64,000 nucleotides of DNA from Panax quinquefolius (Eukaryota > Streptophyta > Magnoliopsida > Apiales > Araliaceae): assembly GCA_020205615.1 (NCBI GenBank), contig CM035165.1, positions 28,555,544-28,619,543 on the forward strand. The letters are read 5' to 3'. This document shows positions 9,838-22,030 of the stretch, piece by piece (positions within the stretch are counted from its first letter, which is position 1; each line of letters opens with the position of its first letter). The position numbers were made by a program, and so were the translations under genes. The notes beneath the pieces are model-generated. The model made no database searches. It was not told where the DNA came from and saw nothing but the letters and a program-made list of their open reading frames with translations.

Positions 9838-10850
9838 TAGGGGTGAGCATGGTGCGGTTTGAAGTCCAAACCGCACCCGAAATCGCTTAGGTGCGGTTTG
9901 ATAAATCCAAAACCACACACGAAACCGCTTGTTATTGGTGCGGTGCGATTTTAAACTGTGCGGTGCAGTTTCGGTTTCAAAACTAATTGAAACAACAAAA
10001 AGGTCTAAGCCTTCAAAATAATTTAACACATCTCACATCGAGAAATTAACTTAGTGACATAGTCGACAATGAAAATTATATCAATCATAGAATCAAAGCT
10101 TCTTCTGCCAAACATGTCAAATTCACCATCAAATTATAAAAAAGTGAGACGCATAAAATAGTTTTAGTTTATAATAAAGGAATGATACTTTAAAACTAAA
10201 ACATACCCTATATAAAACAACGGAGACCATATATTTGATAAAAAGTAAGAAGGTTTATCTAGTTCCCCAAAAATTAAAAATATATATTAGAGATAGAATG
10301 GAATTCTATCTTATATATTGCAGGGAGGACTTATAGAATATAATCCTAACTGTACCTAATTTGAAAAATTATCTATTAGACTATTACTACTATAGTATAG
10401 ACCTTAACCAATGCATCAAGTGCTCGAACCAACGAATTTGACCCATCGGCTATAAGCCCCTCCAATAACGCATCAAACAAATCCGAAATTCTAAAACCCA
10501 AATACTTAATTTTTGACTCTATAACCTCTAACCATCTTATTTTAATTAGTGAAAAAATGACAATGCAAGACTGTGGTTTTCTCTGAGCGTGTTCAAGTGA
10601 AAAGTAACTTTAGAATTTACTAGAGATAATAAATACATACACACACATGGTGCGGTTTCGATTTTATGCGTGCGATTTTGACTAGTAACCAAACCGGAAC
10701 CGTAAATTTGATTATTCAACCAACCTAAAACCGCCACATGCGTTGGAACTGTTGGTGCGGTTTTAATTGGTGCCGTTCGTGCGATTTTTGGTGCAGTTTC
10801 AGTTCCAATTTGGTTACTGTTGATTATGACCGAATATTCTTACCTAAAAA
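9838..10850. mobile_element. hAT-like element rich in GTGCGGTTT repeats
   Basis: Left end TAGGGGTGAGCATGGTGCGG. Subterminal words GTGCGGTTT and AAACCGCAC recur near 9856-9985 and again in 10648-10810. The right end near 10840-10850, TAGGTAAGAATATTCGG in reverse complement, is only weakly similar to the left. The middle has no open frame of note. Borders are tentative. Confidence 0.45.
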
Positions 10851-10937
10851 TTTCAATGAATAAAGATACGTTCAGTGTGGATCTGCATGCACCAAATCTC
10901 ACTTAACAATTGGTATTACAGCTACCAAAGTTTAATC

Positions 10938-11167
10938 CAGGGCCGACCCTGAGTTTTTAATGGTATAAAACTCAAAATAAAAAAATTGGGCCTATTTCAT
11001 TTGGTATTTTTTTTGTGATCTTTTAAATTTAAAATGACGTGGGCTGGTCTCTTTTGTTTAGGTATATATATACATAACACAAATACCTCTTGGGAGCCCT
11101 AAAAAGTTGTCAATTTTAGTGGGCCTAAAGCCCTGGCACCTTGGCCTTTAGTCCAGGGCCGGTGCTG
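10938..11167. mobile_element. hAT MITE, 230 bp
   Basis: Perfect 8-bp target duplication GTTTAATC (10930-10937 and 11168-11175). Ends are CAGGGCCGACCCTG on the left and, in reverse complement, CAGCACCGGCCCTG on the right. The left end is nearly the same as that of 1771-2427, so both belong to one hAT family. Confidence 0.88.
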
Positions 11168-11528
11168 GTTTAATCCCAAATAATTGATGAGCAATTTAAA
11201 TGAATTATCAATAAAATGCACCCAGGGTTCTCTATGAAACGTTTTCAAGATATGTGAATTCTCGTAAATTGAAATATATCTATTTAAGTTGGGAACTCTT
11301 GATGTGATGAATTCACTTGGGTATAATTTTATTAAAAATGTTTTAAATAAATTTAACAATAATATTAGAATTATTAATAGTAAATCAAGGCATAAACCAC
11401 TTTATTGATCACCATTTGTTACTTGTAAAAAATATAATTTTAAAAGTCATTTTGATTCTAATTGTAATAAAATTAGAATAAAATAAATTTGAGTAAATAA
11501 ATGTAATTTATATGCTACTAATTTAAAA

Positions 11529-12656
11529 GGACCAAAGAAAATTTGGGTACCAAAAAGATAGAGATTATTTGCTTGTTTTGTAGATATCTCAAGGTCAAAA
11601 AAGGAGACGGATAGTACTTTACTTTGAGAGAGTAGGTTACCTATAAATTATTTGGCAAAATCTAGGATAGAGACTTTGCAGGAAAACAAATAAAGAATCT
11701 GAAATTTGGAAAGCAAACAGCTCAATCCAGACAGCTTAAGTCGTCTGTATCAAAAGGAAAAATAGATGAACCAGGAAAACAGACAAATAAAATCAGACAA
11801 TCTGGCCCATCTGTTTTAATTGAAAACTTAGATATGCAGACACCTAATAACAGACAGCTGGACTCGTCTATTTTAGAAGAAAATTCAGATGCAAAATCTA
11901 ATATACAAGAGGCTGAATCTGAAGAGCAAATGTCTACTGCTAAGCTTCCTAGATCATCTAGAATTGTGGGAAATCATCCTCCAAGTCTGATCATCGAAAA
12001 TCTCAACATTAGGATGTCCACAAGAAGAGGTTTTGGAGAGATTTGTTTGATACACTAAAGAGCACATCTATCAAGCTTACTCCTGGTAACAAAATATTGA
12101 TATATAGGTAACAAATAACAAAGGTATGATCATTTTGTTTACTTGCTATATGTGTTTTTGTTATAAGCTTGCTTCAGGGTCATTCTATTATCTTTGCGCT
12201 TAAATTTTAATGTCAAAGGGGGAAAGATAACAAAATTCTAGAATTCTGGTGGCTTTGCTTCAAAAAGTTTGTTCTTATGATTTATTTTTTGTTGATGACA
12301 AAGAGGGAGAGATATATTTGGTATGATTATGTTATAATCAACTTACATGTGTTTAATGATTAATGTGCATGATTTTATTTTACTTTTTATAGATATATTT
12401 GGTATGATTATGTTATAATCAACTTACATGTGTTTAATGATTAATGTGCATGATTTTATTTTACTTTTTGATAAAGACAAAGGGGGAGAGATATTTGGAT
12501 ATATTTGAATTGGATAATTATATTGTGCTGGAATATTCAAATGGTGGTTATTTGGATGGAGTCATTTTTTAATTTGCATAAATTTAGGGGGAGCCATATA
12601 CTTAGGGGGAACATGTTAATTACAAAATATATTATCATCATCAAAAAGGGAGAAAA
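11529..12656 (+). pseudogene. Copia gag-pol remnant, internally deleted
   Basis: The translated phrase GPKKIWVPK at 11529-11555, then a stop, is the conserved motif before the protease in Tork/Sire-type copia elements. A further open stretch at 11834-12058 ends in RIVGNHPPSLIIENLN and STRRG, matching the block that precedes copia reverse transcriptase. Most of protease and integrase and all of RT and RNase H are missing. The 3' part is non-coding and ends in a purine-rich tract (12643-12656) directly before an LTR. The element is a deletion derivative and no 5' LTR is visible. Confidence 0.7.
12310..12471 (+). repeat. 81-bp tandem duplication in the copia remnant
   Basis: Copies at 12310-12390 and 12391-12471 are identical apart from one or two bases at the junction. 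They lie just before a purine tract (AAAGGGGGAGAG) that resembles a second polypurine tract. Confidence 0.92.
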
Positions 12657-14066
12657 TGTTAGTTTTTATATTTTGTAAATTTAATGATGACAATATGCAT
12701 AAGTATATGAGTTATTAAATGGTGTGAATTGACTTTGTAATGGTTTGTTGAAAAATAATATGCATAAATATATGAGTTATTAAATGGGATGAATTGACTA
12801 TGTAATGATTTGTTGAAAAATAATATATAGTTAGTTTGGTTAAGTGATGGTTAAATATGTTGGTTATTTTATGGCATGCAGTGAATATATTTTGGGCTAA
12901 TTGAATAATGATGATATAGTTAGTTTGGTCCAATTTGGATAATTGCCTTTTAGTCCACAAAGTTTTTTAGCAAGTTGGTTTCTTTTTATAGCTTGAAAGT
13001 ATCTTTTTAATATATGTTTAAACAATTTTTATATTGGTATATCATACTAAGTTGTTTAGCTATGCAACTAATTCGAATTTGAGTGTTTTAAGGAGTTTGA
13101 TTTGCTAAGGAATCTGATTTAAATTGATATAACAGTCTTTTAAGGAAACAAGTATTATATTGGTATGGACTCTTTCATCTTATCTCTAATACCTTTTTGA
13201 CTCCTTTAATATAGGATATCTTATATCCTTATCATGTTAAATATATTATATCCGTTAGATATATATATAATAGATGGTTGGTATTGCTAATATTCATAGA
13301 GCTATTCTTGCTAACTGTTGGAACTAGTCGTTGCCATTCTATTCTATATATTTGCAGTCTGATCAGCAGAAGAAGACATGAGATTTGTAGCTAAAAATCA
13401 TTATTGAGCATATTTAGAAAGCTATCTAAGTTTAATTCCAGTTATTGTATTACTCTTGAATCCTTATTAAACTGGAAAGTCTTTGTACTCCTCATATAAT
13501 ATTTTTTGTAACTGAGTACAAGTCTAGGTTGGCTTGATTTTTTTTTGTTGTTGTAATATTCAGTCTGTACAACTGAAGCATCAATGCCTAGAAGAGTTAC
13601 AGAGGTGCAAAGGGGTAGAGGTGTCCAAGTCAGAATCGATCTTCGTTGTACAAGGAGTTTTCTGTGTAATCCTTTGAATATTAATTTAATAAAGTGAGTC
13701 TGTAATACCTTTTTGTATTGGACGTGGATGTAGGCCGCTAGACTAAAGGTTTAAGGGCAGAACCACGTATAAATCTTGATATGATTTCTGTTTTGCGTTT
13801 TTCGTTTATCTGTGTGTTCAAAGATACACTAAAACAAACAGAGATTAATTGTCCGATTATAACATACAAAGAACATATATTAAAACAGACAGGGTTTAAT
13901 TGTCCGATTATAACAGACGAAGAATATATACTAAAACAGACAGGGTTAACCTGTCCAATTATAGTCTGCAGCAGTAAATTTTAAAAATTGTTCATTGTTA
14001 ATCACTTATGAGTTTGTACACTTATTAATTCACCCCCTTCTAGGTGTGCTTATTTATAAAATTACA
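12657..14066 (+). mobile_element. Copia 3' LTR, about 1.4 kb
   Basis: Starts TGTTAGTTT after the purine tract AAAAAGGGAGAAAA. Near its end it carries TTAATTCACCCCCTTCTAGG, a characteristic 3'-end motif of Tork/Sire copia LTRs, and it finishes around AAAATTACA. A 65-bp direct duplication lies at about 12692-12822. With the 5' LTR missing, no target duplication can confirm the border. Confidence 0.65.
13829..13981 (+). repeat. Three 51-bp tandem repeats with an open frame
   Basis: The period is 51 bp and each unit contains AAAACAGACAGGG (first copy AAAACAAACAGAG), a TGTCC element and an AATTATA-like end. In one plus frame the three units read LKQTEINCPIIT, LKQTGFNCPIIT and LKQTGLTCPII. They lie in the 3' part of the copia LTR. 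Confidence 0.85.
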
Positions 14067-15418
14067 ATATATATAATTTTTTTGTCTGTTTTAGGGAGAT
14101 ATAGAAGATGAAATGTTGAGTTTCAGTTGAAAATGGTCTAGAGGTGCTTCTTAATTTTAATTTTAAGATGCTTTTCTTTTGACAGTGACTTAGTTACATG
14201 AGGAATTTTTGAAATAATACCTACCCGTCATGAATAAAACATGACGAACTTACAAAAATAATAAATAAAAAATAAAAAAGTAAAATACAGTTACACCCCC
14301 TCTAGATAACCATAACAACAATCACCTTCCTTCTAGTTTATTAAGTAACATTTATTACCCGTGTAAATTTTTAGGGTCGACTAAATAAATAAAGTTACAT
14401 ATTTATCCTTGTATGTTATCAAATTTTAATTCCTAAATAATATAAATATATATATATATATATATATGTTTAATTATCATTTTTTAATACAATACATTTA
14501 AATTATAGTTTTATTTGTAATTAATACTATCTCATTTAAATTGTTGGTAACTTATAAAAAAATTAGTTTAATTAATACATATTTTTGGATAAGTGATACA
14601 AATATTAAAATTTTTAAATCAAATTATTAATGGAGTTATTCTAATTAGAGTGATTGAGTATGTTGATAGTTTAGTTTTTGGTACTTAACAACAAAAAATA
14701 TTATTTGAATTCTTAGTTTCATATTATAATTTTTATATGTTAAATTTTCTTGAGTATATGTTAAAATTTGGGATGTTTATGATTTTGATTACATTTTTTT
14801 TAGTATATAGTTGGCGTTATTTTTTGTGCAATGTTAACTAAAAAAATATAATAATATTTATTACTACAACTATCTTATAAAAAGATTTTTCTTTTAATAT
14901 ATTTTTTTTCTTTTTTGAGTGACAACATTTGTCATTTTCTTTGTAAATAATTATATTTAAGTGTGACTAATGTTTAGTTTAATATATAAGAAAAATAATT
15001 AATTTTAATTTTAATACTTTTTTATATGAATAATAAGATTCATTTTTTAATAATGATTTTGTTTTACATAAATTTTAATATTTTAGAAAATAATTATAAT
15101 TTTATTGCATTAATTTTAATTTTTATGGGTATTAAAATTTTACTTTTTTAATTACAAAAAAAAAAATATTTGAATATATATCAAGTAAATTTTAATCTTT
15201 GAGAAATTTAATTAGCAAAAAATTGTATGACTTTATTTTCCGATAAAATGATTATTTATTATTTTTTTTGTCATTTATATTATTTATTACACAAGTTCAT
15301 AATTTTATTAATTAGATCAAGTAAAATATTATAACTTGAATGGTGTATTAGACATTACATTAAAAATATTTTTGGATATTAGTTGGTCAACCATACTAGG
15401 AGTATTGAATGTTACATA
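14067..15418. other. AT-rich intergenic stretch
   Basis: Very AT-rich with a TA tract near 14447-14467. I see no gene, no terminal repeat and no recognisable element between the copia LTR and the CACTA element. Confidence 0.6.
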
Positions 15419-15476
15419 TTACACTACAAGAAACAGCCTTAATTCCGACGGAATATTCCCTCAAAAATAAGACTAT

Positions 15477-17016
15477 TGATGAGTAAGTTTTATACTAATA
15501 ATTGAGTGCGTTTGAGCTAAATCTTTTGGTTGATTTTAAGTGTTTATGTCTATTCATGCATGTTTTACATTGTTCTGTAGGAATTGGGACAAAAATTACT
15601 TAGATCGACGTTCGGGGTGGCTAGATTCGCGTTTTCGGCTTGCCATTTACACAACAGTCACTTCAGAGCCCATTTGAGTATTTCTCCGTACATTATTTCG
15701 AAAAACTCAAAGAATGAAAGTTGTATATCTACGTCTCCTCTTTTCGGAACATCTTGAATCATCAAAATCGGAGTTCGGACGAAGAAGTTATGGCTATTTT
15801 CCCAAAGGACGTCGGAGCAGAAAATGTTAGAAAATGTTCCAGCGCCGGGGCGCCCATTTCATGCCTATTTGCAGCACCGGGGCGCTAGGGGGCAGCTTTC
15901 CAGGGCCGTGCCCAGCGTTGGGGCACTAGGGAAGGGTCTGGTTAGGCTTGGACGCGTTTTGGGGAGAATTTTGACACCTTTTTGACTCCAAATTGGATTG
16001 GGTTTGTTCCTAAGCTAAAAATTAGACTTGTAACCTATAAATACATGATGGAAGGCATAAAATAAAGGGAGATTACATAGATTAGATTAGAGATACACTC
16101 CATTAGATTAGAATATAAACCCTAGTTCTTAATTAGCCATTGGAGATTGAAGCAAATTGAAGAACATTGAAGATCAAGAGCAAGAGCAAGAGGGGAGCAT
16201 CAGATTTGCTGACAACAGATTTTATTCTCTTCTCTTATCATACTTTTATCTTTTAATGTATATTCAGTTGTGGATTCTTGGTTTCAATTCATTAATTATG
16301 AACTAATTCTTTTATTAAAACTGCAATTGAACCTTTTATGTCTATAAATTAGTTATTCAATTTACTCCAATTATTTATGTCAAAGTGAATTGTTTATCTT
16401 GTCTTGTAGTTATTTTTTAATTATTTGATCAGTAATTACCTTGTTACTCTAGAAGGAATTGAAAGAGGAATTCTAGGGTTAAAACTGGGCATGATAACAT
16501 GTGACTTAGTTATTTGCATGTTGAATAATTAGGTTTGTGAATTGAATGGAAATATCTGTTCACCGCATGTAACACATAAGGAATTGGAATTGAAGGAGTT
16601 TAATTCAATTATTTTGCATATGAATATAGCAAGATTAATCTGGATTAAATAGAAGTCAATTGATCACTTGGAAAAAGACTTTTGGCATTTGAGAATTCCT
16701 GTTAACAATTTAGTAGGCATAATAATTGAGATAATTGGATAATTAATTTATGGTTCATAATTGGGGATATTGTAGTCTTAACCTTTATTTATTTGAATTC
16801 ATTTATAAAGTATTTCAGTTTAATTAGTTAATTTAGTTTTCTTAATTAGAAAAATCACAATTTGCAGTTGTTTAAATAAAATTGATTTGGTTAAGAGTTA
16901 GTACTTGGTAATTTTTATTAAATAATTCCTCGTGGGAACGATACTTTTCTTATCACTTTATTACTTGTTGACAGTGTATACTTGCACGTATTCATTGATT
17001 GCGAAATTGACCAACA
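15477..17016 (+). mobile_element. Solo LTR, Athila-like Ty3, 1540 bp
   Basis: Perfect 5-bp duplication ACTAT (15472-15476 and 17017-17021) with ends TGATGAGTAAG and GACCAACA. The 3' part contains GGGAACGATACTTTTCTTAT and TTATTACTTG, then GACAGTGTATACTTGCACG, typical of Athila/Tat LTR ends. No internal region or second LTR, so it is a solo LTR. It interrupts the left subterminal repeat zone of the CACTA element. Confidence 0.88.
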
Positions 17017-17021
17017 ACTAT

Positions 17022-17345
17022 TCCGTTGGACATAACTTATTTCTGAGGGACTATTCCGTCGGAAATTCGGTTGTATATACACACGTCACAGATAAGTTGC
17101 GTCGTAAATTCCGTCGAATTACTCTATCTTCGACTAATTTATTTCTGACGGAGTTCCGTCGGATATATACTATCTTCGACTGATTTCTTACGAGGAATCA
17201 ATTCCGTCGAAGTTAATACCAAAGTATTTTCGACGGACAATTCCCTAAAAAATAAGTTATTTCCGACGAAAAAATAAAAAACAATGAATTATTTAGAAAT
17301 TAAGCTAGCTTATAAATTCGACGAAATATCCGTCGAAAATAGGTT
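17022..17345. repeat. Left subterminal repeats of the CACTA element
   Basis: At least ten copies of ATTCCGTCGGA/TTCGACGGA-type words in both orientations, the kind of transposase-binding array found next to CACTA termini. The right-end counterpart is at 40375-40640, and a short cluster also lies at 19275-19312. Confidence 0.8.
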
Positions 17346-18715
17346 ATTCCGTCGAAGTTAAGGATTTTTTTAAATAAATTTTCTAAAAATGCAATTTTCA
17401 GGTATTTTAACCCATTTAAGTACCTGTAACCTGTTTTATCCCAATACAGACAGACAATAATATATTTCACATAACCAAAGATGCTAAAAACATGTACTAT
17501 GTCGCTACAACAACATAATCGACTAATTGATAACAAATAACATCAACAACGATAACAAATATAAAGTAATGTATCATCACATCAACAACGATATTTACAA
17601 ATGTTCTACAATTGAATGAATACAACAAAATCAAATTATAAAGACGCAACTATATAACCTACAATATGTTCAAATGTTCTATAAATGAATAACATAAATA
17701 CGTACTAAAATGAACTAGAATGAATAACATAAATACTAATGAACTATAATCCAGTAATAGTATCAGAAATCGGCCGAAGGTGGACGACGCCCGCCCGTCG
17801 ATGTCTAAAATCTCTGGCCATCCTCACGGTCGTCATCGTCACCGCTGCATCATCGCCAATACCTGTTGAAAGAATTATAAATAAAAATCATTAGTCCGTA
17901 TATATGTGAGAATTAACAACCTAGCCTTGATTGAAAAAAACTTAAACAATAAGAATATCTGAGTATCCTACGGTACATCCAACTCTGGTCGGCTGACATT
18001 TTTAACTACACAGAAGACGCATTCAGTACAGGGATATTCATGCATGAATTAGATTTACCTAGTATCTCAACTCTACAGGATAGGGGTAAGGCTTATATCC
18101 CGTTATTGGATGCGTCTCGTTACTAGTGCCAACACGTTGAGTACATTTCATGAGTTTTAAGAAAATTTTGACAGCACCTCCCCATGGTCTCCAAACACAC
18201 GAAATAGACTAAGATAACTTAATCTCAGTATGCACTCGAAGAACATATAGAGATAACAATTGAAAAATCCTCAAAACAACAAAAACGTACCGTTTCGTAT
18301 TGGTACCGGCCTAAGTGAGAGACATAACATCCGGTAACAGTCCCAAACTGGAGAATGTTAGACATTCACTCCTACTAAGTAAATGTCAAACGAGTTTCTA
18401 AGTTCCAAAATATAGTACATATATTATTGAGTGTATTGAAGATTAAAGGGAGAGTATTATCGACTTTATTGAAAATTATAGCAAACTAAGCAAATGTTAC
18501 TTAGTTTATTTTGTCAATGAAAAACTAAGTAAGTGCTACTTAGTTTATGAGAATTGCTATTTGGAATATATGGAGACTACTGTTCGACATTCACTCATAC
18601 TTGTCAAACGAGTTTCTATGTTTCATATTATAGTACATATATGTATACATATACATATAGTACTTATTGAGTTTATTGAATATTGCGGCAAACTAAGCAA
18701 ATGCTACTAATTAGT
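17346..18715. other. CACTA internal DNA, no recognised gene
   Basis: Internal CACTA sequence. A GC-richer patch at about 17760-17860 reads open on the minus strand (about 40 codons ending in DTITG) and could be the last exon of a lost transposase-related gene, but the similarity is too weak to name. Nothing else is seen. Confidence 0.4.
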
Positions 18716-19180
18716 TTATTTTATTAAATTAAATTCATTTAATTTTATTTTATTAATTTTATTAAATCGAATTAAATTTATTATTATGTTTTAATTTATT
18801 TAATTTTATTTTATATTATATTATATAATATAATTTTAATTTTTTTATTAAATTAAATTAAATTCTTTTATTTTATTTATTTTAAATTTAAATTAATTTG
18901 AATTATTTTAATTAAATTAAATTAAATTAATTTTATTTTTAATTAAATTTAATTTATTTATTAAATTAAATCAAATTTGTTTTATTTAATTTAATTTAAT
19001 TTAATTTATTATATTTATTATTTATTATTTTTTATTTTATTTTATTTTATTTTATTTATTTATTATTTAATATTTATTTTATTTTTTGTTAATTTATTTT
19101 ATTTTATTTTAATTTAATAATTTTTTAAAATTTATTTTAATTTAATTTTCTTTATTTAATTTAATTTAATTTTAGTAGTA
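18716..19180. repeat. Low-complexity TTTAA/TTTTA tract
   Basis: About 465 bp made almost wholly of TTTTA, TTTAA and AATTTAA words with hardly any G or C. Confidence 0.9.
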
Positions 19181-21079
19181 AAAAACTAAGTAAATGCTAC
19201 TTAGTTTATTTTAATATTAAAAAACTAATTAAATAATAAATATACTTGTAGGGCCCATAAATTTTGCAATTGCGGAATTCTGACAGATATTCCGTCGGGA
19301 ATTCCGTCAAAAATATCAAATATCACATTCCATACACAACACTGTAATAAAGAACCCAAATTTAAGATTCAATACACTAACATATATATATAAACTGCAA
19401 TTGCATAAAGAAAAGTAAGACATTCATAATTATCATATGTTATACACTTCATAATATCAATATTCTGTAATTTCCAAATTCTAAATAATATGCAGTCCAC
19501 ATTCCAAAATATAAATTCCAATTTCAGCAATATAAACAAGAAGAATAGGACCCAAATGTGACGCCCCCAAAATTAGGTATATATCACCCATCTTGGGTCA
19601 CCAGATACATGGTACAGAATTCAAATACAACTTACTAATACAACTGTCGTGTACAATACGACAAAACATAAACTGTGAGTTTGAATAAAAATATTGTCTA
19701 CTAGAGATTATACAAACTCAAAAGGAGTCCTCATTACAAATATAATCACACTATTTCACGAATAGTTGAGGACTACTAATGCTATCCTCCGGACCATCAC
19801 TCGCTTCCTGGACTCAGGAAATCGTCCAAGATAATGCTATATTCTCATTTTACAATGTTAAAAAAGGTGAAAGGAAGGGTGAGATTAACTAGCCCCAAGA
19901 AGAAATATTATGACTAAGATAATGCGAGAATAAATTATCATTAGTCTCCAACAATGTTAAAGCGATAAAATATAATAGATATCAAGTTTAAGCTGATAAC
20001 ATTATTGGCAATGTCTAGAAAGCAGTAACAAGCAATCCATTAAAAAGTCAAGTAGAAAATAAAATCTACTATCTTTTATGATTTAAAAGGTTTTTCATCA
20101 TTATATCGACTTACTTAATAAATATTCACATCATCATTATAATTATAAATATTCATTCTCTCAGCCGAATCGCTTCACCTAACGAGATGAAATTGTTCAT
20201 AAAAATATACCATCCAAGGATATTCACCATAATTATATCTTGAAGCGTGAAAATGTGATTATTTATATATTTATTTTATGAATTTAAACGATGAAAATTT
20301 TTATGTCCTTATGAAAATTGATTGTATCCAGTTTTGATCATTCGTTGAATGAGCGATTTTTTGAAAGGCAACGGTGTTTAACTCGATCCTTAACTCCTGG
20401 GTTTCTTTGGATCGATTTTCTTTAGAATATTATCTTTAATCTGTATGGCTGAATGATTGTATTCATTAAATCAGCTGCTTATTTTATTTTTCATGTGAGA
20501 TCAATATAATTTGTTGTATTATCTTAGTCGACATTGCTTATTGGGCTAGTTTGAGCTCTACCCTTTTCCTTGTTGTAACATCGGGGCGTAAAATGTGGCA
20601 GTATCAATGGGGTATGGAAAGGAAACAGATGTGATAATAAAGTTGTAGTTGTTTCGTGCACATATTTGGCGACTTCGAGAATGGGTTGGATGGAATGGAC
20701 CTATTTCAGGGGCGTCAATTGAATATTAGCTTGGGATATGATCTACGGGGAGATCTAGAATAGAATAGGGGGAGATTATAAATCCTTTGCTAGTGTGTCT
20801 ACCAAAGCTTATTTGTTAGCGGGTCGATATATAGGGATATTATGTGATTGATTTCTTAATTAATTCTTGTTTTATGACGATTATCCGAGAATGTTGAGAA
20901 TATTAATAGTGGTGTCGTGGAGATGCATGCTTAATAACGGGAACGTGCAACACGTGGCAATGTATCTTTCCATGAATAACACCATTTGAAGGTACGATGA
21001 GCGAGGGGATGTTTAAAAGCTTTTTCATGCTTCATGCAAAATTCACGATAGGAGACTCGTGTTCAAAATATAGGAGGAA

Positions 21080-22030
21080 ATGATAATTCACGGGTGGTCA
21101 CAAAATGAAGCAGCTCAAAGAGAGGACCACGCACTGCGGGAAAGCCGATCCGATCATGGCATGAAACTTCGATGTCTTGGGATGCACGAAGAGAAGAAAG
21201 TTCCATTCGCTACTTTTATGTTCCGAGGTAGCGATTCGATGGTGGAATCACGAAGCTTAATCCCATTCAACCGCATTTCAAAGATAATATGGGAGACGTT
21301 TGAGAAGCGGTTCGACAAGTACTCCCCTAAAAAGTATTCGCCATCGTATGAAGAAGTGAGTTTATTAGATTGGAGCGAATAACATGATGGCCCAAGATGA
21401 GGCTTAAGTTTGCGAGGTTGTCGAAGTTTGCACCTCATTTGGTGGAGAATGAGGAACGATGACGCCGGATGTTTCGAGAGGTTTGAATCTTCCCAGATCG
21501 TACAAGATCTTCATTTCTCATAAATTTTCTCTATTCGGATGTCACAATAGTGGCTCTCGTTTATTAGCGAGATAACGATACGTTATCGCTCAACCGAGGA
21601 CCAGGATCTGTGGATCAGACCAAGATAGTCATCGAAATAACGATAACCCGGTAGGAGAAAGAAGAATCTGTATAAAAGGCGGTAACCACTTTTGGTGTAA
21701 TCGTGGGCCATGAAAAAAGAAGAAAAGCGAGTGGGAGGATTTTAAAAAAGGAGATTCAACAACGACCGTGTGAAGACGTCTACTACGATAGCAACTAGTT
21801 TTAAGGGAGGAGAACGACCACCTCCCATTATATGTTATAAATGCGGAAAGAGGGACATATCAGTCAAAAATCCCCAGGTCAGCTTTAAGGTATGCTATAA
21901 TTGTGGAAAGGAAGGACATATCGCCGAGATTAGCACGATATCGAAACCCCGATCCAAACAGAATGGTGACTCAAAAGAATGTCGTAAAAAGTCAAAGTCA
22001 ACGGTTCTTGGAAGAGCGCTTTTGTCGTGA
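21080..22030 (+). pseudogene. gag remnant with zinc knuckles (inner Ty3 element)
   Basis: 21172-21382 translates to a retrotransposon gag core (LGMHEEKKVPFATFMFRG, then WETFEKRFDKY), matching the homologous block of the outer element. 21770-22030 encodes CYKCGKRDISVKN, a knuckle whose histidine is lost to an apparent 1-base deletion, followed by an intact CYNCGKEGHIAE. The intervening 390 bp is out of frame. Gag would package RNA in an active element; this copy cannot make a full protein. Confidence 0.7.

Noticed and set aside
14219..14256. CCCGTCATGAATAAAACATGACGAAC as a possible hairpin terminator or MITE end
   Set aside because: Only a short inverted repeat; no matching partner end or gene to terminate.
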